Origin: Microbispora rosea
GTDB taxonomy: Bacteria; Actinomycetota; Actinomycetes; Streptosporangiales; Streptosporangiaceae
Length of the DNA stretch: 64,000 nt
Assembly: GCF_900156315.1 (NCBI RefSeq)
Contig: NZ_FTNI01000014.1
Location: forward strand, 62,001 to 126,000
Direction: 5' to 3'
Within the stretch, counting starts at the first letter, position 1, and every line of letters starts with the position of its first letter. Positions 46,582-59,606 of this stretch are shown piece by piece. The notes beneath the pieces were generated by a model that was not told where the DNA came from, ran no database searches, and saw nothing but the letters and a program-made list of their open reading frames with translations. The position numbers and the translations under genes were made by a program.

Positions 46582-47586
46582 GTGAGCGACTATCCGTGGA
46601 GCGAGGCCACAGCCACCGGCGTGGGGTCCTACCCGGGCGAGGACCATCTGGAGGCGGTCAGGACTGCCTTCGGCGAACTGCCCATGCCCTACCTGCCCGA
46701 GCTGCCCGCCCGGGGGGTGGGCGCCGACATGATCGGCCGTACGGCGTCGCTGCTGGTCGAGCTGCCCGTGGAGGTGCAGCCGTCCGGCTGGCGGCTCGCC
46801 GACCGGCCGGGACGGGACTTCAAGCGGGCCAGAGACCATCTCACCCGCGACCTCGACGGCCTGGAGGAGGTCTCCCAGGACTACGCGGGACCGCTCAAGA
46901 TCCAGGCATGCGGGCCGTGGACGCTCGCCGGGGCCATCGAGCTCCGGCACGGCGACAAGGTGCTCTCCGACGCGGGAGCCGTACGCGACCTGACCGAGTC
47001 GCTGGCCGAGGGGCTCGCGCAGCACGTGGCGGAGGTCCGGCGCCGGGTGCCCGGAGCCGACCTCGTCGTCCAGATCGACGAGCCGGGCCTGCCCGGGGTG
47101 CTGGCGGGCACGGTGCCGACCGCGTCCGGCTTCGGGCGGCTGCCCGCCGTCGAGTCCCCGATCGCGGCCGAGCGGCTGAAGACCGTGCTGTCCGCGATCG
47201 AGCCCGCCTTCCCGGTCGTCCACTGCTGCGCGCCGGGCGTGCCGTACGAGGTGATCCGCACGGCGGGCGCGCGGGGCGCGTCGGTGGACGCGGCGCTGCT
47301 GCGCCGCCGCGACGAGGACGAGCTGGGCGAGACGATCGAGAAGGGGCTCGCGCTGTTCCTCGGCGTCGTGCCGGGCACCGACACCCGGCTGCCGGACGTC
47401 GGCGTGGTGGCCAAACCGGCGGTCGAGCTGTGGCGGCGCCTCGGCTTCCCGCCCGCCCGGCTCGCCGAGCAGGTCGTGCTCACCCCCGCCTGCGGCCTGG
47501 CCGGGGCCTCGCCCAGGTACGCCAGGGCGGCGCTGGCCCGGTGCCGTGAGGCGGCCAGGGTGCTGCGCGAGGACCCCGGCGAGTGA
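46582..47586 (+). CDS. Methionine synthase-like protein (MetE C-terminal/UROD fold)
   Basis: 334 aa. SEATATGVGSYPGEDHLEAV and LPYLPELPARGVGADMIGR begin it; IQACGPWTLAGAIEL, VVQIDEPGLPGVLAGTVPT and VVHCCAPGVPYEVIR match the vitamin-B12-independent methionine synthase barrel, with His/Cys/Glu candidates for zinc. A protein of this type lies just upstream of ligA in mycobacteria (Rv3015c, from memory). At 334 residues it lacks the MetE N-terminal half, so methyl donor and product are uncertain. GTG 46582 is 7 nt after TAAGCT. Confidence 0.82.
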   Translation: MSDYPWSEATATGVGSYPGEDHLEAVRTAFGELPMPYLPELPARGVGADMIGRTASLLVELPVEVQPSGWRLADRPGRDFKRARDHLTRDLDGLEEVSQDYAGPLKIQACGPWTLAGAIELRHGDKVLSDAGAVRDLTESLAEGLAQHVAEVRRRVPGADLVVQIDEPGLPGVLAGTVPTASGFGRLPAVESPIAAERLKTVLSAIEPAFPVVHCCAPGVPYEVIRTAGARGASVDAALLRRRDEDELGETIEKGLALFLGVVPGTDTRLPDVGVVAKPAVELWRRLGFPPARLAEQVVLTPACGLAGASPRYARAALARCREAARVLREDPGE

Positions 47587-47754
47587 GGCCGTCCGGAGCG
47601 AGGCCGTCCGGAGTGAGGCTGTTCTGAGCAAGGCTGCCGGGACGGGGCTGCCGCCGGTGATCCAAGCGGCCTCCCAGCTCATCCTCAAGTGATTCACAAG
47701 CCTTGCCGCCTATCTCTTGACGTGCTGGAAGTTCAGACGTTCAGGAGAAAGACC

Positions 47755-48270
47755 ATGCGAAGCGCCGCGCGCGTTCTGCTCCCTCTCGCCGCCGCCGGGC
47801 TGTCCGCCGCTCTGGCGGCGGGTCTCGCCGCGGCTCCCGCGGCGGCCTCGGTCTCGTCCGCGTCGCCGGTGGCCTCGGTGGCCTCGGTGGTCTCTGTGGC
47901 CTCGGTGGTCTCGCCTGCGTCGGTCGCGTCGGCCGCGGAGACGTGGAAGTGGGGGCCGACGGTGTCCTCCGACACCAAGGGCTGGGCGAACGGGTACGTC
48001 CGGTCGGGGTCGTCGGGGCTGCGCATCGTCGGCGACCTCTATGACGCGGGCGGAGCCAGGACCTGCTCGTGGGTGAAGATCAAGTGGCTGACCGACCGCG
48101 GGAAGTACCGCACGGCCGCCTACCGCAACTGCTCCCAGTCCACCCCGCGGACGTTCGCCGTGAACGCCGGGTACATGTTGCTGGCCAAGGCCATGGTCTG
48201 CCGGGGTGGCACGACCCGGATCACCGGCAAGTGCTCTCGCTGGGAACGGGTCTGGACCCAGGGAGGATGA
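47755..48270 (+). CDS. Small secreted protein, unknown function
   Basis: 171 aa. Signal peptide MRSAARVLLPLAAAGLSAAL with an Ala-rich end; AGGAGAAAGACC precedes the ATG. Residues about 33-60 are a low-complexity Ala/Ser/Val run encoded by tandem GCCTCGGTG/GTCTCGGTG-type repeats. The mature domain has four Cys (TCSWVK, RNCSQS, MVCRGG, GKCSRW), likely two disulfides, and ends in a conserved-looking CSRWERVW. No family recognised; an extracellular role is clear from the signal. Confidence 0.78.
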   Translation: MRSAARVLLPLAAAGLSAALAAGLAAAPAAASVSSASPVASVASVVSVASVVSPASVASAAETWKWGPTVSSDTKGWANGYVRSGSSGLRIVGDLYDAGGARTCSWVKIKWLTDRGKYRTAAYRNCSQSTPRTFAVNAGYMLLAKAMVCRGGTTRITGKCSRWERVWTQGG

Positions 48271-48272
48271 CC

Positions 48273-48312
48273 CTCGGGCCGGTCCCTCCCCATCCACGGC
48301 GACCGGCCCGAG
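48273..48312 (+). terminator. Terminator hairpin after the secreted-protein gene
   Basis: CTCGGGCCGGTC (48273-48284) and GACCGGCCCGAG (48301-48312) pair perfectly over 12 bp with a 16-nt loop, beginning 2 nt after the stop codon. Confidence 0.65.
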
Positions 48313-48516
48313 ATACACCCGGACAAAAAGGAATGAAAGTGGGCCGCAAGCGGTCTACCGTAATTCTCGATCGCTCCTGAACGAGGGGCCGCGGGGTCTG
48401 GAGCGGCCCTCTCGCCGAGCGGTCCGGCGGGAGTCGCCCACGTCCTCGGCGCGGCTCCCGCCCCTGTCCTTCGCGAACTGTCGGTCGCCGGAGATACGGT
48501 TGCCCTGGGTGTCTGA

Positions 48517-50925
<2,409 letters not shown>

Positions 50926-50927
50926 CC

Positions 50928-50947
50928 CCGGCCGCTCAACCGGCCGG
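50928..50947. terminator. Hairpin between convergent ligA and the AAA/DUF234 gene
   Basis: CCGGCC (50928-50933) and GGCCGG (50942-50947) form a 6-bp stem with an 8-nt loop, 2 nt after the ligA stop; AACCGGCCGGTT is itself palindromic. Weak without a U-tract. Confidence 0.4.
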
Positions 50948-51017
50948 TTCACCCTCACGGCCGACGTAATCGCGGCGTCTCCGGTCCCGTCGGAGCCGGA
51001 AAATACGCCGGCGCCAG

Positions 51018-52451
51018 TCAGTGCCAGGCGGCCAGCAGATCTTCGGGACCCCAGTGCGCGGCGAGCGGCAGGCCGTCGTCGACACCGGAGCGGGAAACGG
51101 CCACCAGCGGGGTCCCGGTTTCTGCGCCCGGAACGGCGAGCATGTCGCGCACCAGGCTTTCGTACTCATGGCGGCCGAACGACCCGTTCTCCAGCCACTT
51201 AATCGAGCCGAGGAACTGGACGTGCCGCGCGACCGGCTCGCGGTCGGCCCCGACGAGATCGATCTCGGGGTTGTTCTGCCGGTTCCACCATCCGCCGATG
51301 GCGCCGGTCTCGGGCCATCGGTCGTCAGGAAGAAGCCGCGACAGTGCCTGACGAACGACAGGCTCGACGGCGCGGCCACGCCAGGAGGTCCAGGAGCGTT
51401 CGATGGTGGCCAGGACACGTTCGCCCCGGCCACGCTCGACCAGGGGGATACCGCGGTCGAGGAAGGCGAGCCAGAAGCGCAGATACGGATCGGCGATGCG
51501 ATAGCGCTTGTTCTTCGTGTCCGGCTTGGTGGACAGCGGGGTGTCGACGGCCAGCACCCGCTTGCCGATAAGGGTGGACAGCAGAGGGGAAAGAGTGCCG
51601 GAGGCCAGGGGGGAGGCGCCACCCGCCTCGGTGGCGATGGCGGAAAACGTGCGCTTCCCGCTACCCGCCGCGGACAGGATCGCACGTGAGTGGGAGGTCT
51701 CGGGGAACTCCCCGAGCAATGACAGCTCACCGGCCATCAGCAGCGCGGACAGCGGATTACTCAACGACTCCCGCAGGTAGTCGACGCGGTTCATTCCTGG
51801 CTGCCATGCCTGGACCACCTCGGGGAAACCCCCGGTGATCAGAAAGGCGTCGATGGCGTCGGCGGCGTCCAGTCCGGTCATGACGGCCACATCCGCGGGG
51901 TGGAGCGGCTGGACGGTCATCTTCGCGGCGCGACCGAAGAAGGGGCGGCCATAGGACTGCAACGCCTCCATCACCGACAGATCACTGCCGACCAGGATGA
52001 GCAGCACCGGCTTGGCGGACAGATGCCGATCCCAGACCGTCTGCAACGCCCCTTCGAACTCGCGGTCCTGTTCCACCAGCCACGGCACCTCGTCGATGAC
52101 CGCGATGCTCGGCGTCTGGTCGGGCACGGCCACCGCCAGAGCACGGAGTGCCTGGTTCCAGTCTCCGGCCTGCACCCCGGCGATCAATTCGGCACCCGGC
52201 AGCGCGGACTGCGCGAGCATGCCGACGAAGTCGGCACGCTCGGCCACCTGGTTACGGCCTCTGGTGGCCTGGAAGACCACATACGGCACGCCGGCGCGGT
52301 CGCAGAACTCCTGAACCAGTCGCGATTTCCCCACCCGGCGTCGACCGGTCATGATCACAGCGCTCCCGCGAGTGCCGACCGATCCCTCCGTGACGTGCCG
52401 CAACTGTCGATCAATTAGCTCAAGATCGGCGGCTCTCCCCTTGAATTCCAT
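51018..52451 (-). CDS. AAA ATPase of the DUF234/archaeal-type family
   Basis: 477 aa. GRRRVGKSRLVQEF is a Walker A motif and SIAVIDEVPWLVEQD Walker B; LLILVGSDLSVMEAL and ITGGFPEVVQAW are typical of ATPase_2 proteins. The C-terminal half, RYRIADPYLRFWLAFLDRGI through VEPVVRQALSRLLP and EIDLVGADREPVARHVQFLG, matches DUF234, a restriction-nuclease-like (PD-ExK) domain in which EIDLVG could supply the D/E. Often encoded in defence or mobile regions; function unproven. The ATG has no Shine-Dalgarno and is preceded by three tandem repeats. Base composition of the promoter is much lower in GC than its surroundings. Confidence 0.88.
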   Translation of the reverse strand: MEFKGRAADLELIDRQLRHVTEGSVGTRGSAVIMTGRRRVGKSRLVQEFCDRAGVPYVVFQATRGRNQVAERADFVGMLAQSALPGAELIAGVQAGDWNQALRALAVAVPDQTPSIAVIDEVPWLVEQDREFEGALQTVWDRHLSAKPVLLILVGSDLSVMEALQSYGRPFFGRAAKMTVQPLHPADVAVMTGLDAADAIDAFLITGGFPEVVQAWQPGMNRVDYLRESLSNPLSALLMAGELSLLGEFPETSHSRAILSAAGSGKRTFSAIATEAGGASPLASGTLSPLLSTLIGKRVLAVDTPLSTKPDTKNKRYRIADPYLRFWLAFLDRGIPLVERGRGERVLATIERSWTSWRGRAVEPVVRQALSRLLPDDRWPETGAIGGWWNRQNNPEIDLVGADREPVARHVQFLGSIKWLENGSFGRHEYESLVRDMLAVPGAETGTPLVAVSRSGVDDGLPLAAHWGPEDLLAAWH

Positions 52452-52453
52452 TG

Positions 52454-52501
52454 ATCACTTCGATCATACGTAGAACCAATCTTACGTAGATTCGATCTTA
52501 C
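52454..52501 (-). repeat. Three tandem 16-bp iterons at the start of the AAA/DUF234 gene
   Basis: On the plus strand, GTAGATTCGATCTTAC (52486-52501), GTAGAACCAATCTTAC (52470-52485) and a third, weaker copy ATCACTTCGATCATAC (52454-52469) abut without spacers. Each keeps near-palindromic ends. They stop 2 nt before the ATG, so they must include the promoter (TATGAT on the minus strand, 52463-52468) and any operator. Unusually AT-rich for this genome. Confidence 0.65.
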
Positions 52502-52636
52502 TTTGTTGGCAGCCGGGAGGCGACCGGCGGATGGCGTCCGAAAGTGGTGGTGGGCCGCCTCCACGGCCTGGGCGCCGCCGAACGACCGGCCTTGCCTCCG
52601 GGGAACAGCGGTATCTCTTGTGCCGTTCCATGGGAC

Positions 52637-53524
52637 ATGTCGACTTCTGCCGTTCCGATAACCCCGGTCCTGCACTACGCGGCTTTCACCACCGATCCCG
52701 ACGGCGGCAACCTGGCCGGAGTGGTGCTCGACGCCGCCGGGCTGGATGAGGCGGCCATGCTCGCCATCGCCGCCGAGGCGGGCCATCCGGAGACAGCTTT
52801 CCTCCGCGCGCATCCCTCGCAACCCGCCGAGAACGGCCGGACCTTCGCCGTCCGATATTTCAGCCCGAAGATGGAGGTGCCGTTCTGCGGGCACGCCACG
52901 GTGGCATCGGCGGTCGCGCTCGCGGAACGGATCGGCCCGGGTGACCTGGTCTTCGAGACGCAGGCCGGAGCCGTACCGGTCACGGTGGTGGCGGATGACA
53001 GCGGCGTGCTGTGGGCGACCCTGACCAGCGTGGAGCCGTACGTCGAGCCGGTCGGCGACCTCGACGTGGCGCAGGCGCTCGACGCGCTGAAGTGGCGGCT
53101 CGACGAACTCGATCCCGGACTGCCCCCGCGGATCGCCTTCGCGGGATCGCGCCATCTGGTCCTGGCCGCCGCGACGCGCGAGCGCCTCGCCGATCTGAAC
53201 TACGACTTCTCCCGGCTCGCGCAGTACATGACCGATCGGGATCTCATCACCCTGCAACTGGTGTGGCGGGAGTCGGCGGACACCTTCCAGGTGCGTGATC
53301 CGTTCCCCGTGGGTGGAATCGTGGAGGACCCGGCCACCGGGGCCGCCGCAGCTGCTCTGGGGGCGTACCTGCGGGAGCTCGGCGAGGCTGGTCCCACCGC
53401 GGTGCTGACCCTGCACCAGGGCGTCGACATGGGACGGCCGGGCCGGCTCCGGGTGGAACTACGGGACGGGGATACCAGGGTCCGGGTGTCCGGCGCGGCG
53501 GTCCGCGTCACGGCCGGCGGCTGA
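52637..53524 (+). CDS. PhzF-family isomerase/epimerase-like protein
   Basis: 295 aa. TPVLHYAAFTTDPDGGNLAG holds the GNxxG segment; the catalytic-type Glu follows in EAGHPETAFLR, then RYFSPKMEVPFCGHATVASA and VEDPATGAAAAALGAYLREL are PhzF family signatures. Members isomerise or epimerise small acids (phenazine, diaminopimelate-like folds). No phenazine genes are present, so a housekeeping or unknown isomerase role is likelier. ATG 52637 (MSTSAVPITP) starts at the conserved block. Confidence 0.86.
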   Translation: MSTSAVPITPVLHYAAFTTDPDGGNLAGVVLDAAGLDEAAMLAIAAEAGHPETAFLRAHPSQPAENGRTFAVRYFSPKMEVPFCGHATVASAVALAERIGPGDLVFETQAGAVPVTVVADDSGVLWATLTSVEPYVEPVGDLDVAQALDALKWRLDELDPGLPPRIAFAGSRHLVLAAATRERLADLNYDFSRLAQYMTDRDLITLQLVWRESADTFQVRDPFPVGGIVEDPATGAAAAALGAYLRELGEAGPTAVLTLHQGVDMGRPGRLRVELRDGDTRVRVSGAAVRVTAGG

Positions 53525-53591
53525 TCAGGCTGCCCATCTGAGCCGCAAGCACTACCGGTCGGTCGCCATGCCGGTCTTCCCTAGTGAAAAC

Positions 53592-53629
53592 GGCGTGCCG
53601 TACGGGTGGGGAGGCCCGTACGGCACGCC
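53592..53629 (-). terminator. Intrinsic terminator of the GH6 gene
   Basis: GGCGTGCCGTACGGG and CCCGTACGGCACGCC form a perfect 15-bp stem with an 8-nt loop. Read on the minus strand the stem is followed by GTTTTC, a U-rich tail, 18 nt after the GH6 stop. It can also stop the convergent PhzF transcript. Confidence 0.8.
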
Positions 53630-53647
53630 TGGACTATGCGGTGGGGA

Positions 53648-55183
<1,536 letters not shown>

Positions 55184-55366
55184 TCAACCTAATAGGCGCA
55201 GGCGGGCGGGGGATCGGTCCTGTGGACCAGTTGAAACTTTCACCGCAACTCCGGTCAGACCGTGATATCTCCAGAAATCATGGTGACGGAGTGTGCCCAA
55301 GCGGTTTCGCGAAGTGGCCCAGAGGCCGTACCCTCCCATAGTGACCTCTTGGGGGGTTTCTTACCG

Positions 55367-57511
55367 ATGACGCTTTCACGCGGTCTCATGCCGCTCGCCG
55401 GGGTACCTCGAGTCCTCCTGCCCGCCGTCGACCTGGGCGAAATGTCCACGCCCGTCGACACTCGGGACACCGGACCGCGCCCTGGCTCGCCCCTGTGGGC
55501 CTACCTCACGGCGGTCACCGCCGTCGGCGGCACCGCGCTGGCGATCGCGCAGGTACGGCTCGGCTTCGGCGAGCTGGGCGAGCTGGCCCGCACTCCGCTG
55601 TTCTGGATGCTGACCGTCCTGGTGGTGCTGGGCGAGCTGCGCCCGGTCATGTTCAGTTCCTCGACGCTCGTCGGGGGCACGCCGGCCTCCACGATGTTCA
55701 CCTTCGCGGTGGTGATGTACCAGGGCCTGCCGACGGCGGCGCTGATGCAGGCGGTCGCCGTGGTGGTCAGCGGACTGGTGCACCGCAGGGCCTGGCATCG
55801 GGTGCTGTTCAACCTTGCCCAGGTGACCCTGGCCTGCACGGCGGCCGCGGCGGCCTTCGCCGCGTTCGGCGCGCATCCGGCGCCCTTCGCCCCCTGGACG
55901 CCCGACGGCGGGGACATCCCGGCCATCGCGCTGGCCGCGGGGGCGTACTTCGCGGTCCGCGCGATCCTGGTCTGCCAGGCGGTGGCGTTGCACGAGCGCC
56001 GGCCGCTGGGCCGGGTGATGAAGGCGTCGATCGGCCCGCAGGCCCTCGTCTACGGTGCGCTGCTCGGGCTCGCGCCGCTCGTCGTGGTCGTGATGGCGCA
56101 CTCCACGGCTTTGGTGCCTCTCTTCGTCGCGCCGCTGACCGCGGTCTACTTCACCGCGACGCTCTCGCTGCGCCGCGACCACCAGGCCACCCACGACGGG
56201 CTCACCGGCCTGCCGAACCGCAAGATGCTCATCCTGCGCACCGAGGAGGCCCTGGCCGAGGCGCGCGAGCACGAGCGGGTGGGGCTGCTCCTGCTCGACC
56301 TCGACCGTTTCAAGGAGGTCAACGACACGCTCGGCCATCCCGTCGGCGACCGGCTGCTGCAGATCGTGGCCCACCGGCTCACACACAGCGTGCGGCCGGG
56401 CGACGTGGTCGCCCGGCTCGGCGGGGACGAGTTCGCGGTGCTGCTGCCGTCGATCAGGGACGCCCACGCGGCCAGGGAGGTCGCCTCGCGGCTGCGGGTC
56501 GCGCTGACCGAGCCGGTACGTCTTGAGGGCATGACCTTCGATCTCGACGCGTCGATCGGCATCGCGCTCTATCCCGACCACGCGCCGGACTTCGAACTGC
56601 TCATGCAGCGCTCCGACGTGGCGATGTACCTCGCCAAGGAGGGCCGCACCGGCGTCGAGTTCTACCTGCCGGGCAAGGACCGCAACTCGCCGGAACGGCT
56701 CAGCCTGCTCGGCGACCTGCGCCGGGCGATCGACGCCGACGAGCTGGAGCTCCACTATCAGCCCAAGGTGAGCCTGGACGACGGCAGGGTCGAGAGCGTC
56801 GAGGCGTTGCTGCGCTGGTGGCACCCGGTGCGCGGGCCGATCTCCCCCGCCGAGTTCATCCCGCTGGCCGAGCAGTCGTATCTGATGCGCGAGCTCACCC
56901 AGCACGTCATCGGCCACGCGCTGCGGCAGGCGGCCCGCTGGTGGCACGCGGGCCTCGACGTGCCGGTCTCGGTCAACGTGTCCGCCCGCGACCTGCTGGA
57001 CTCGAGCCTGCCCGAGCAGCTGGAGTCCGGGCTGGAGAAGCTGGACCTGCCTCCCGAGGCCATCCGGCTGGAGGTCACCGAGCGCATCCTCATGACCGAT
57101 CAGGCCTACAGCGCCGACACGATCCGCACCCTGGCCGGTCTCGGGATCCAGCTGGCCCTCGACGATTTCGGCACCGGCTACTCCTCGCTGGTCCGGCTCC
57201 AGCGGCTTCCGGTCTCCGAGGTCAAGATCGACGCGTCGTTCGTACGGCGGCTCGGGGAGTCGCCGGACGACGAGCGGATCGTCCGCTCGATCATCGATCT
57301 CGTACGGTCCCTCGGGCTGAGGTCGGTCGCCGAGGGAGTCGAGTCGCCGGAGGTCGCGACGCTGCTGCGCGAGATGGGCTGCCACGCGGGCCAGGGATGG
57401 TGGCTGGCCAAGCCCATGCCCGCGAGCGAGACGACCACGTGGTTGCGCGGCCGGCTCAGCGCGGCCTTCCGGGAGCGCGAGAACGGCGGCGCCCGCCTCG
57501 CGCCGCACTGA
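55367..57511 (+). CDS. Membrane GGDEF-EAL cyclic-di-GMP enzyme
   Basis: 714 aa from ATG 55367; ATG 55442 (MSTPVDTRDTG) is an alternative and the frame is open from 55262. About eight membrane segments fill the N-terminal third (LWAYLTAVTAVGGTALAIAQ, FWMLTVLVVLGELRPVMF, MFTFAVVMYQGLPTAALMQA and others). RLGGDEFAVLLPS (G352-F356) is an intact diguanylate-cyclase site. The EAL domain has ESVEALLRWWHP (E479), SVNVSARDL, LEVTERILM, LALDDFGTGYSSL, VKIDASFVRR and VAEGVESPEV, the full metal/catalytic set, so both synthesis and hydrolysis look possible. It sits between ligA and gatC, an arrangement I recall from Streptomyces too. Confidence 0.93.
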   Translation: MTLSRGLMPLAGVPRVLLPAVDLGEMSTPVDTRDTGPRPGSPLWAYLTAVTAVGGTALAIAQVRLGFGELGELARTPLFWMLTVLVVLGELRPVMFSSSTLVGGTPASTMFTFAVVMYQGLPTAALMQAVAVVVSGLVHRRAWHRVLFNLAQVTLACTAAAAAFAAFGAHPAPFAPWTPDGGDIPAIALAAGAYFAVRAILVCQAVALHERRPLGRVMKASIGPQALVYGALLGLAPLVVVVMAHSTALVPLFVAPLTAVYFTATLSLRRDHQATHDGLTGLPNRKMLILRTEEALAEAREHERVGLLLLDLDRFKEVNDTLGHPVGDRLLQIVAHRLTHSVRPGDVVARLGGDEFAVLLPSIRDAHAAREVASRLRVALTEPVRLEGMTFDLDASIGIALYPDHAPDFELLMQRSDVAMYLAKEGRTGVEFYLPGKDRNSPERLSLLGDLRRAIDADELELHYQPKVSLDDGRVESVEALLRWWHPVRGPISPAEFIPLAEQSYLMRELTQHVIGHALRQAARWWHAGLDVPVSVNVSARDLLDSSLPEQLESGLEKLDLPPEAIRLEVTERILMTDQAYSADTIRTLAGLGIQLALDDFGTGYSSLVRLQRLPVSEVKIDASFVRRLGESPDDERIVRSIIDLVRSLGLRSVAEGVESPEVATLLREMGCHAGQGWWLAKPMPASETTTWLRGRLSAAFRERENGGARLAPH

Positions 57512-57794
57512 TCAGCCGTACCCGGCGGCCCGACCGGTCAGCCGCGGTGTGTCGTAGCGCTGGGCCGCACGCGCTGGGCAGTCGTCTTGCGCCGCCGTGC
57601 CGGGCCGTCCTGCCTGCCTGTCCTGCTTGGCCGCCGGCGCCGCGCCGCACGCGCTGAGGCGCCGAAGCGCATCGGCCACGCTGCAGGAGTCGCATTAAGA
57701 CCATGTGACGCGGCGTCGTCGGGTCGGCCGCGCTCGGCGACGAGCCCTAGGATGGGAAGGTCCAATCTCCATCATGAAACGGGTTCGACGACTC

Positions 57795-58094
57795 ATGTCC
57801 GCCATAACCCGCGATGAGGTCGCTCACCTCGCCCGGCTGTCCCGGCTGGCACTGGCCGACGACGAGCTCGACCACTTCGCCGCCCAGCTCGACCAGATCG
57901 TCGGCGCCGTCGCCCGCGTCGCGGAGGTGGCGGCCGACGACATTCCGCCGTCCTCGCACGCGCTTCCGCTGGCCAACGTGTTCCGGCCCGACGACGTACG
58001 GCCCGGCCTCACGCCCGAAGGCGCCCTGTCCGGCGCGCCCGCCGTGGAGGACGACCGCTTCCGCGTGCCGCGGATCCTCGGGGAGGAAGAATGA
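57795..58094 (+). CDS. gatC: Asp-tRNA(Asn)/Glu-tRNA(Gln) amidotransferase subunit C
   Basis: 99 aa, the family's usual length. [40 protein letters not shown] and the C-terminal [14 protein letters not shown] stretch are typical. GatC wraps GatA and stabilises the complex. ATG 57795 (MSAITRDEV) is chosen; the frame is open upstream without homology. TAGGAT (57748-57753) is a possible -10. The stop overlaps the gatA start (ATGA). Confidence 0.95.
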   Translation: MSAITRDEVAHLARLSRLALADDELDHFAAQLDQIVGAVARVAEVAADDIPPSSHALPLANVFRPDDVRPGLTPEGALSGAPAVEDDRFRVPRILGEEE

Positions 58095-59581
58095 GCCTGA
58101 TTCGCAAGACCGCCGCCGAGCTCGGCGCGCTGGTCGCCTCCCGAGAGGTCACCGCCGTCGAGGTCACCCAGGCCCATCTCGACCGGATCGCCGAGGTCGA
58201 CGGCCGGGTCAACGCCTTCCTGCACGTGGACGCCGAGTCCGCGCTGGCGCAGGCGCGTTCGATCGACGAGCGCATCGCCGCCGGTGAGACGCTCGGGCCG
58301 CTCGCCGGGGTGCCGATCGCGCACAAGGACGTGTTCACCACGACCGGCATGCCGACGACCGCCGGCTCGAAGATCCTCGAAGGCTGGCGCCCGCCGTACG
58401 ACGCGACCGTGACCCGCCGCCTGCGCGAGGCCGGCCTGGTGATCCTCGGCAAGACCAACCTGGACGAGTTCGCCATGGGGTCGTCCACGGAGAACTCCGC
58501 GTACGGCCCGACACACAACCCCTGGGACCTCGACAGGATCCCTGGCGGTTCTTCCGGGGGTTCGTCGGCTGCGGTGTCCGCCTACGAGGCGCCGCTGTCC
58601 ACCGGCACCGACACCGGCGGCTCGATCCGCCAGCCCGCCGCGGTGACCGGCATCGTCGGCATGAAGCCGACGTACGGCGGCTCGTCGCGCTACGGGCTGA
58701 TCGCGTTCGCGTCCTCGCTCGACACACCCGGTCCGTTCGCGCGCAACGTGCTCGACGCGGCGCTGCTGCACGAGGCCTTCTCCGGCCACGACCCGCTCGA
58801 CTCGACCTCGATCGACGCGCCGGTTCCGCCGGTCGTCGAGGCCGCGCGGAACGCCGACGTGGCGGGCATGCGGGTCGGCGTGGTCAAGGAGTTCGGCGGG
58901 GAGGGCTACCAGCCCGGCGTCCTCGCCCGGTTCAACGAGGCCGTCGAACTGCTGGAGTCCCTCGGGGCCAAGGTCGTCGAGGTCTCCTGCCCGACCTTCT
59001 CCTACGCGCTGCCCGCGTACTACCTGATCGCGCCGTCGGAGTGCTCGTCCAACCTGGCCCGGTTCGACGCCATGCGGTACGGCCTGCGCGTCGGCGACGA
59101 CGGCACCCGCAGCGCCGAGGAGGTCATGGCCCTGACCCGGGCGGCCGGTTTCGGGCCCGAGGTCAAGCGGCGCATCATGCTCGGCACCTACGCCCTGTCG
59201 TCCGGCTACTACGACGCCTACTACGGGCAGGCCCAGAAGGTCCGCACGCTGATCATGCGCGACTTCGAGGCGGCGTTCCATCAGGTGGACGTGCTGGTCT
59301 CGCCGACCACGCCGACCACCGCGTTCCCGATCGGGGAGCGGGCCGACGACCCGATGGCGATGTACCTCGCCGACCTGTGCACGATCCCGACCAACCTGGC
59401 CGGCAACGCGGCGATCTCGGTGCCGTGCGGCCTGGCCGACGAGGACGGCCTGCCGGTCGGACTGCAGGTCATGGCCCCGGTCCTGGCCGACGACCGCTGC
59501 TATCGGGTCGGCGCCGCCGTGGAGAAGGCCTTCGAGAGCCGGTGGGGCGGCTCGCTGCTGTCCCGCGCGCCCGCGCTCTAG
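58091..59581 (+). CDS. gatA: Asp-tRNA(Asn)/Glu-tRNA(Gln) amidotransferase subunit A
   Basis: 496 aa. Amidase-signature glutaminase that supplies ammonia to GatB. Catalytic triad K79 (IAHKDVF), cis-S154 ([11 protein letters not shown]) and S178 ([12 protein letters not shown]) sit at the same numbers as in Staphylococcus GatA. ATG overlaps gatC. A 25-nt gap leads not to gatB but to an AAA ATPase gene. Makes Gln-tRNA(Gln) and/or Asn-tRNA(Asn) by transamidation, hence essential in organisms without GlnRS. Confidence 0.97.
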   Translation: MSLIRKTAAELGALVASREVTAVEVTQAHLDRIAEVDGRVNAFLHVDAESALAQARSIDERIAAGETLGPLAGVPIAHKDVFTTTGMPTTAGSKILEGWRPPYDATVTRRLREAGLVILGKTNLDEFAMGSSTENSAYGPTHNPWDLDRIPGGSSGGSSAAVSAYEAPLSTGTDTGGSIRQPAAVTGIVGMKPTYGGSSRYGLIAFASSLDTPGPFARNVLDAALLHEAFSGHDPLDSTSIDAPVPPVVEAARNADVAGMRVGVVKEFGGEGYQPGVLARFNEAVELLESLGAKVVEVSCPTFSYALPAYYLIAPSECSSNLARFDAMRYGLRVGDDGTRSAEEVMALTRAAGFGPEVKRRIMLGTYALSSGYYDAYYGQAQKVRTLIMRDFEAAFHQVDVLVSPTTPTTAFPIGERADDPMAMYLADLCTIPTNLAGNAAISVPCGLADEDGLPVGLQVMAPVLADDRCYRVGAAVEKAFESRWGGSLLSRAPAL

Positions 59582-59606
59582 TCGCCGAGAGGAGGGGAAC
59601 GGCGGC

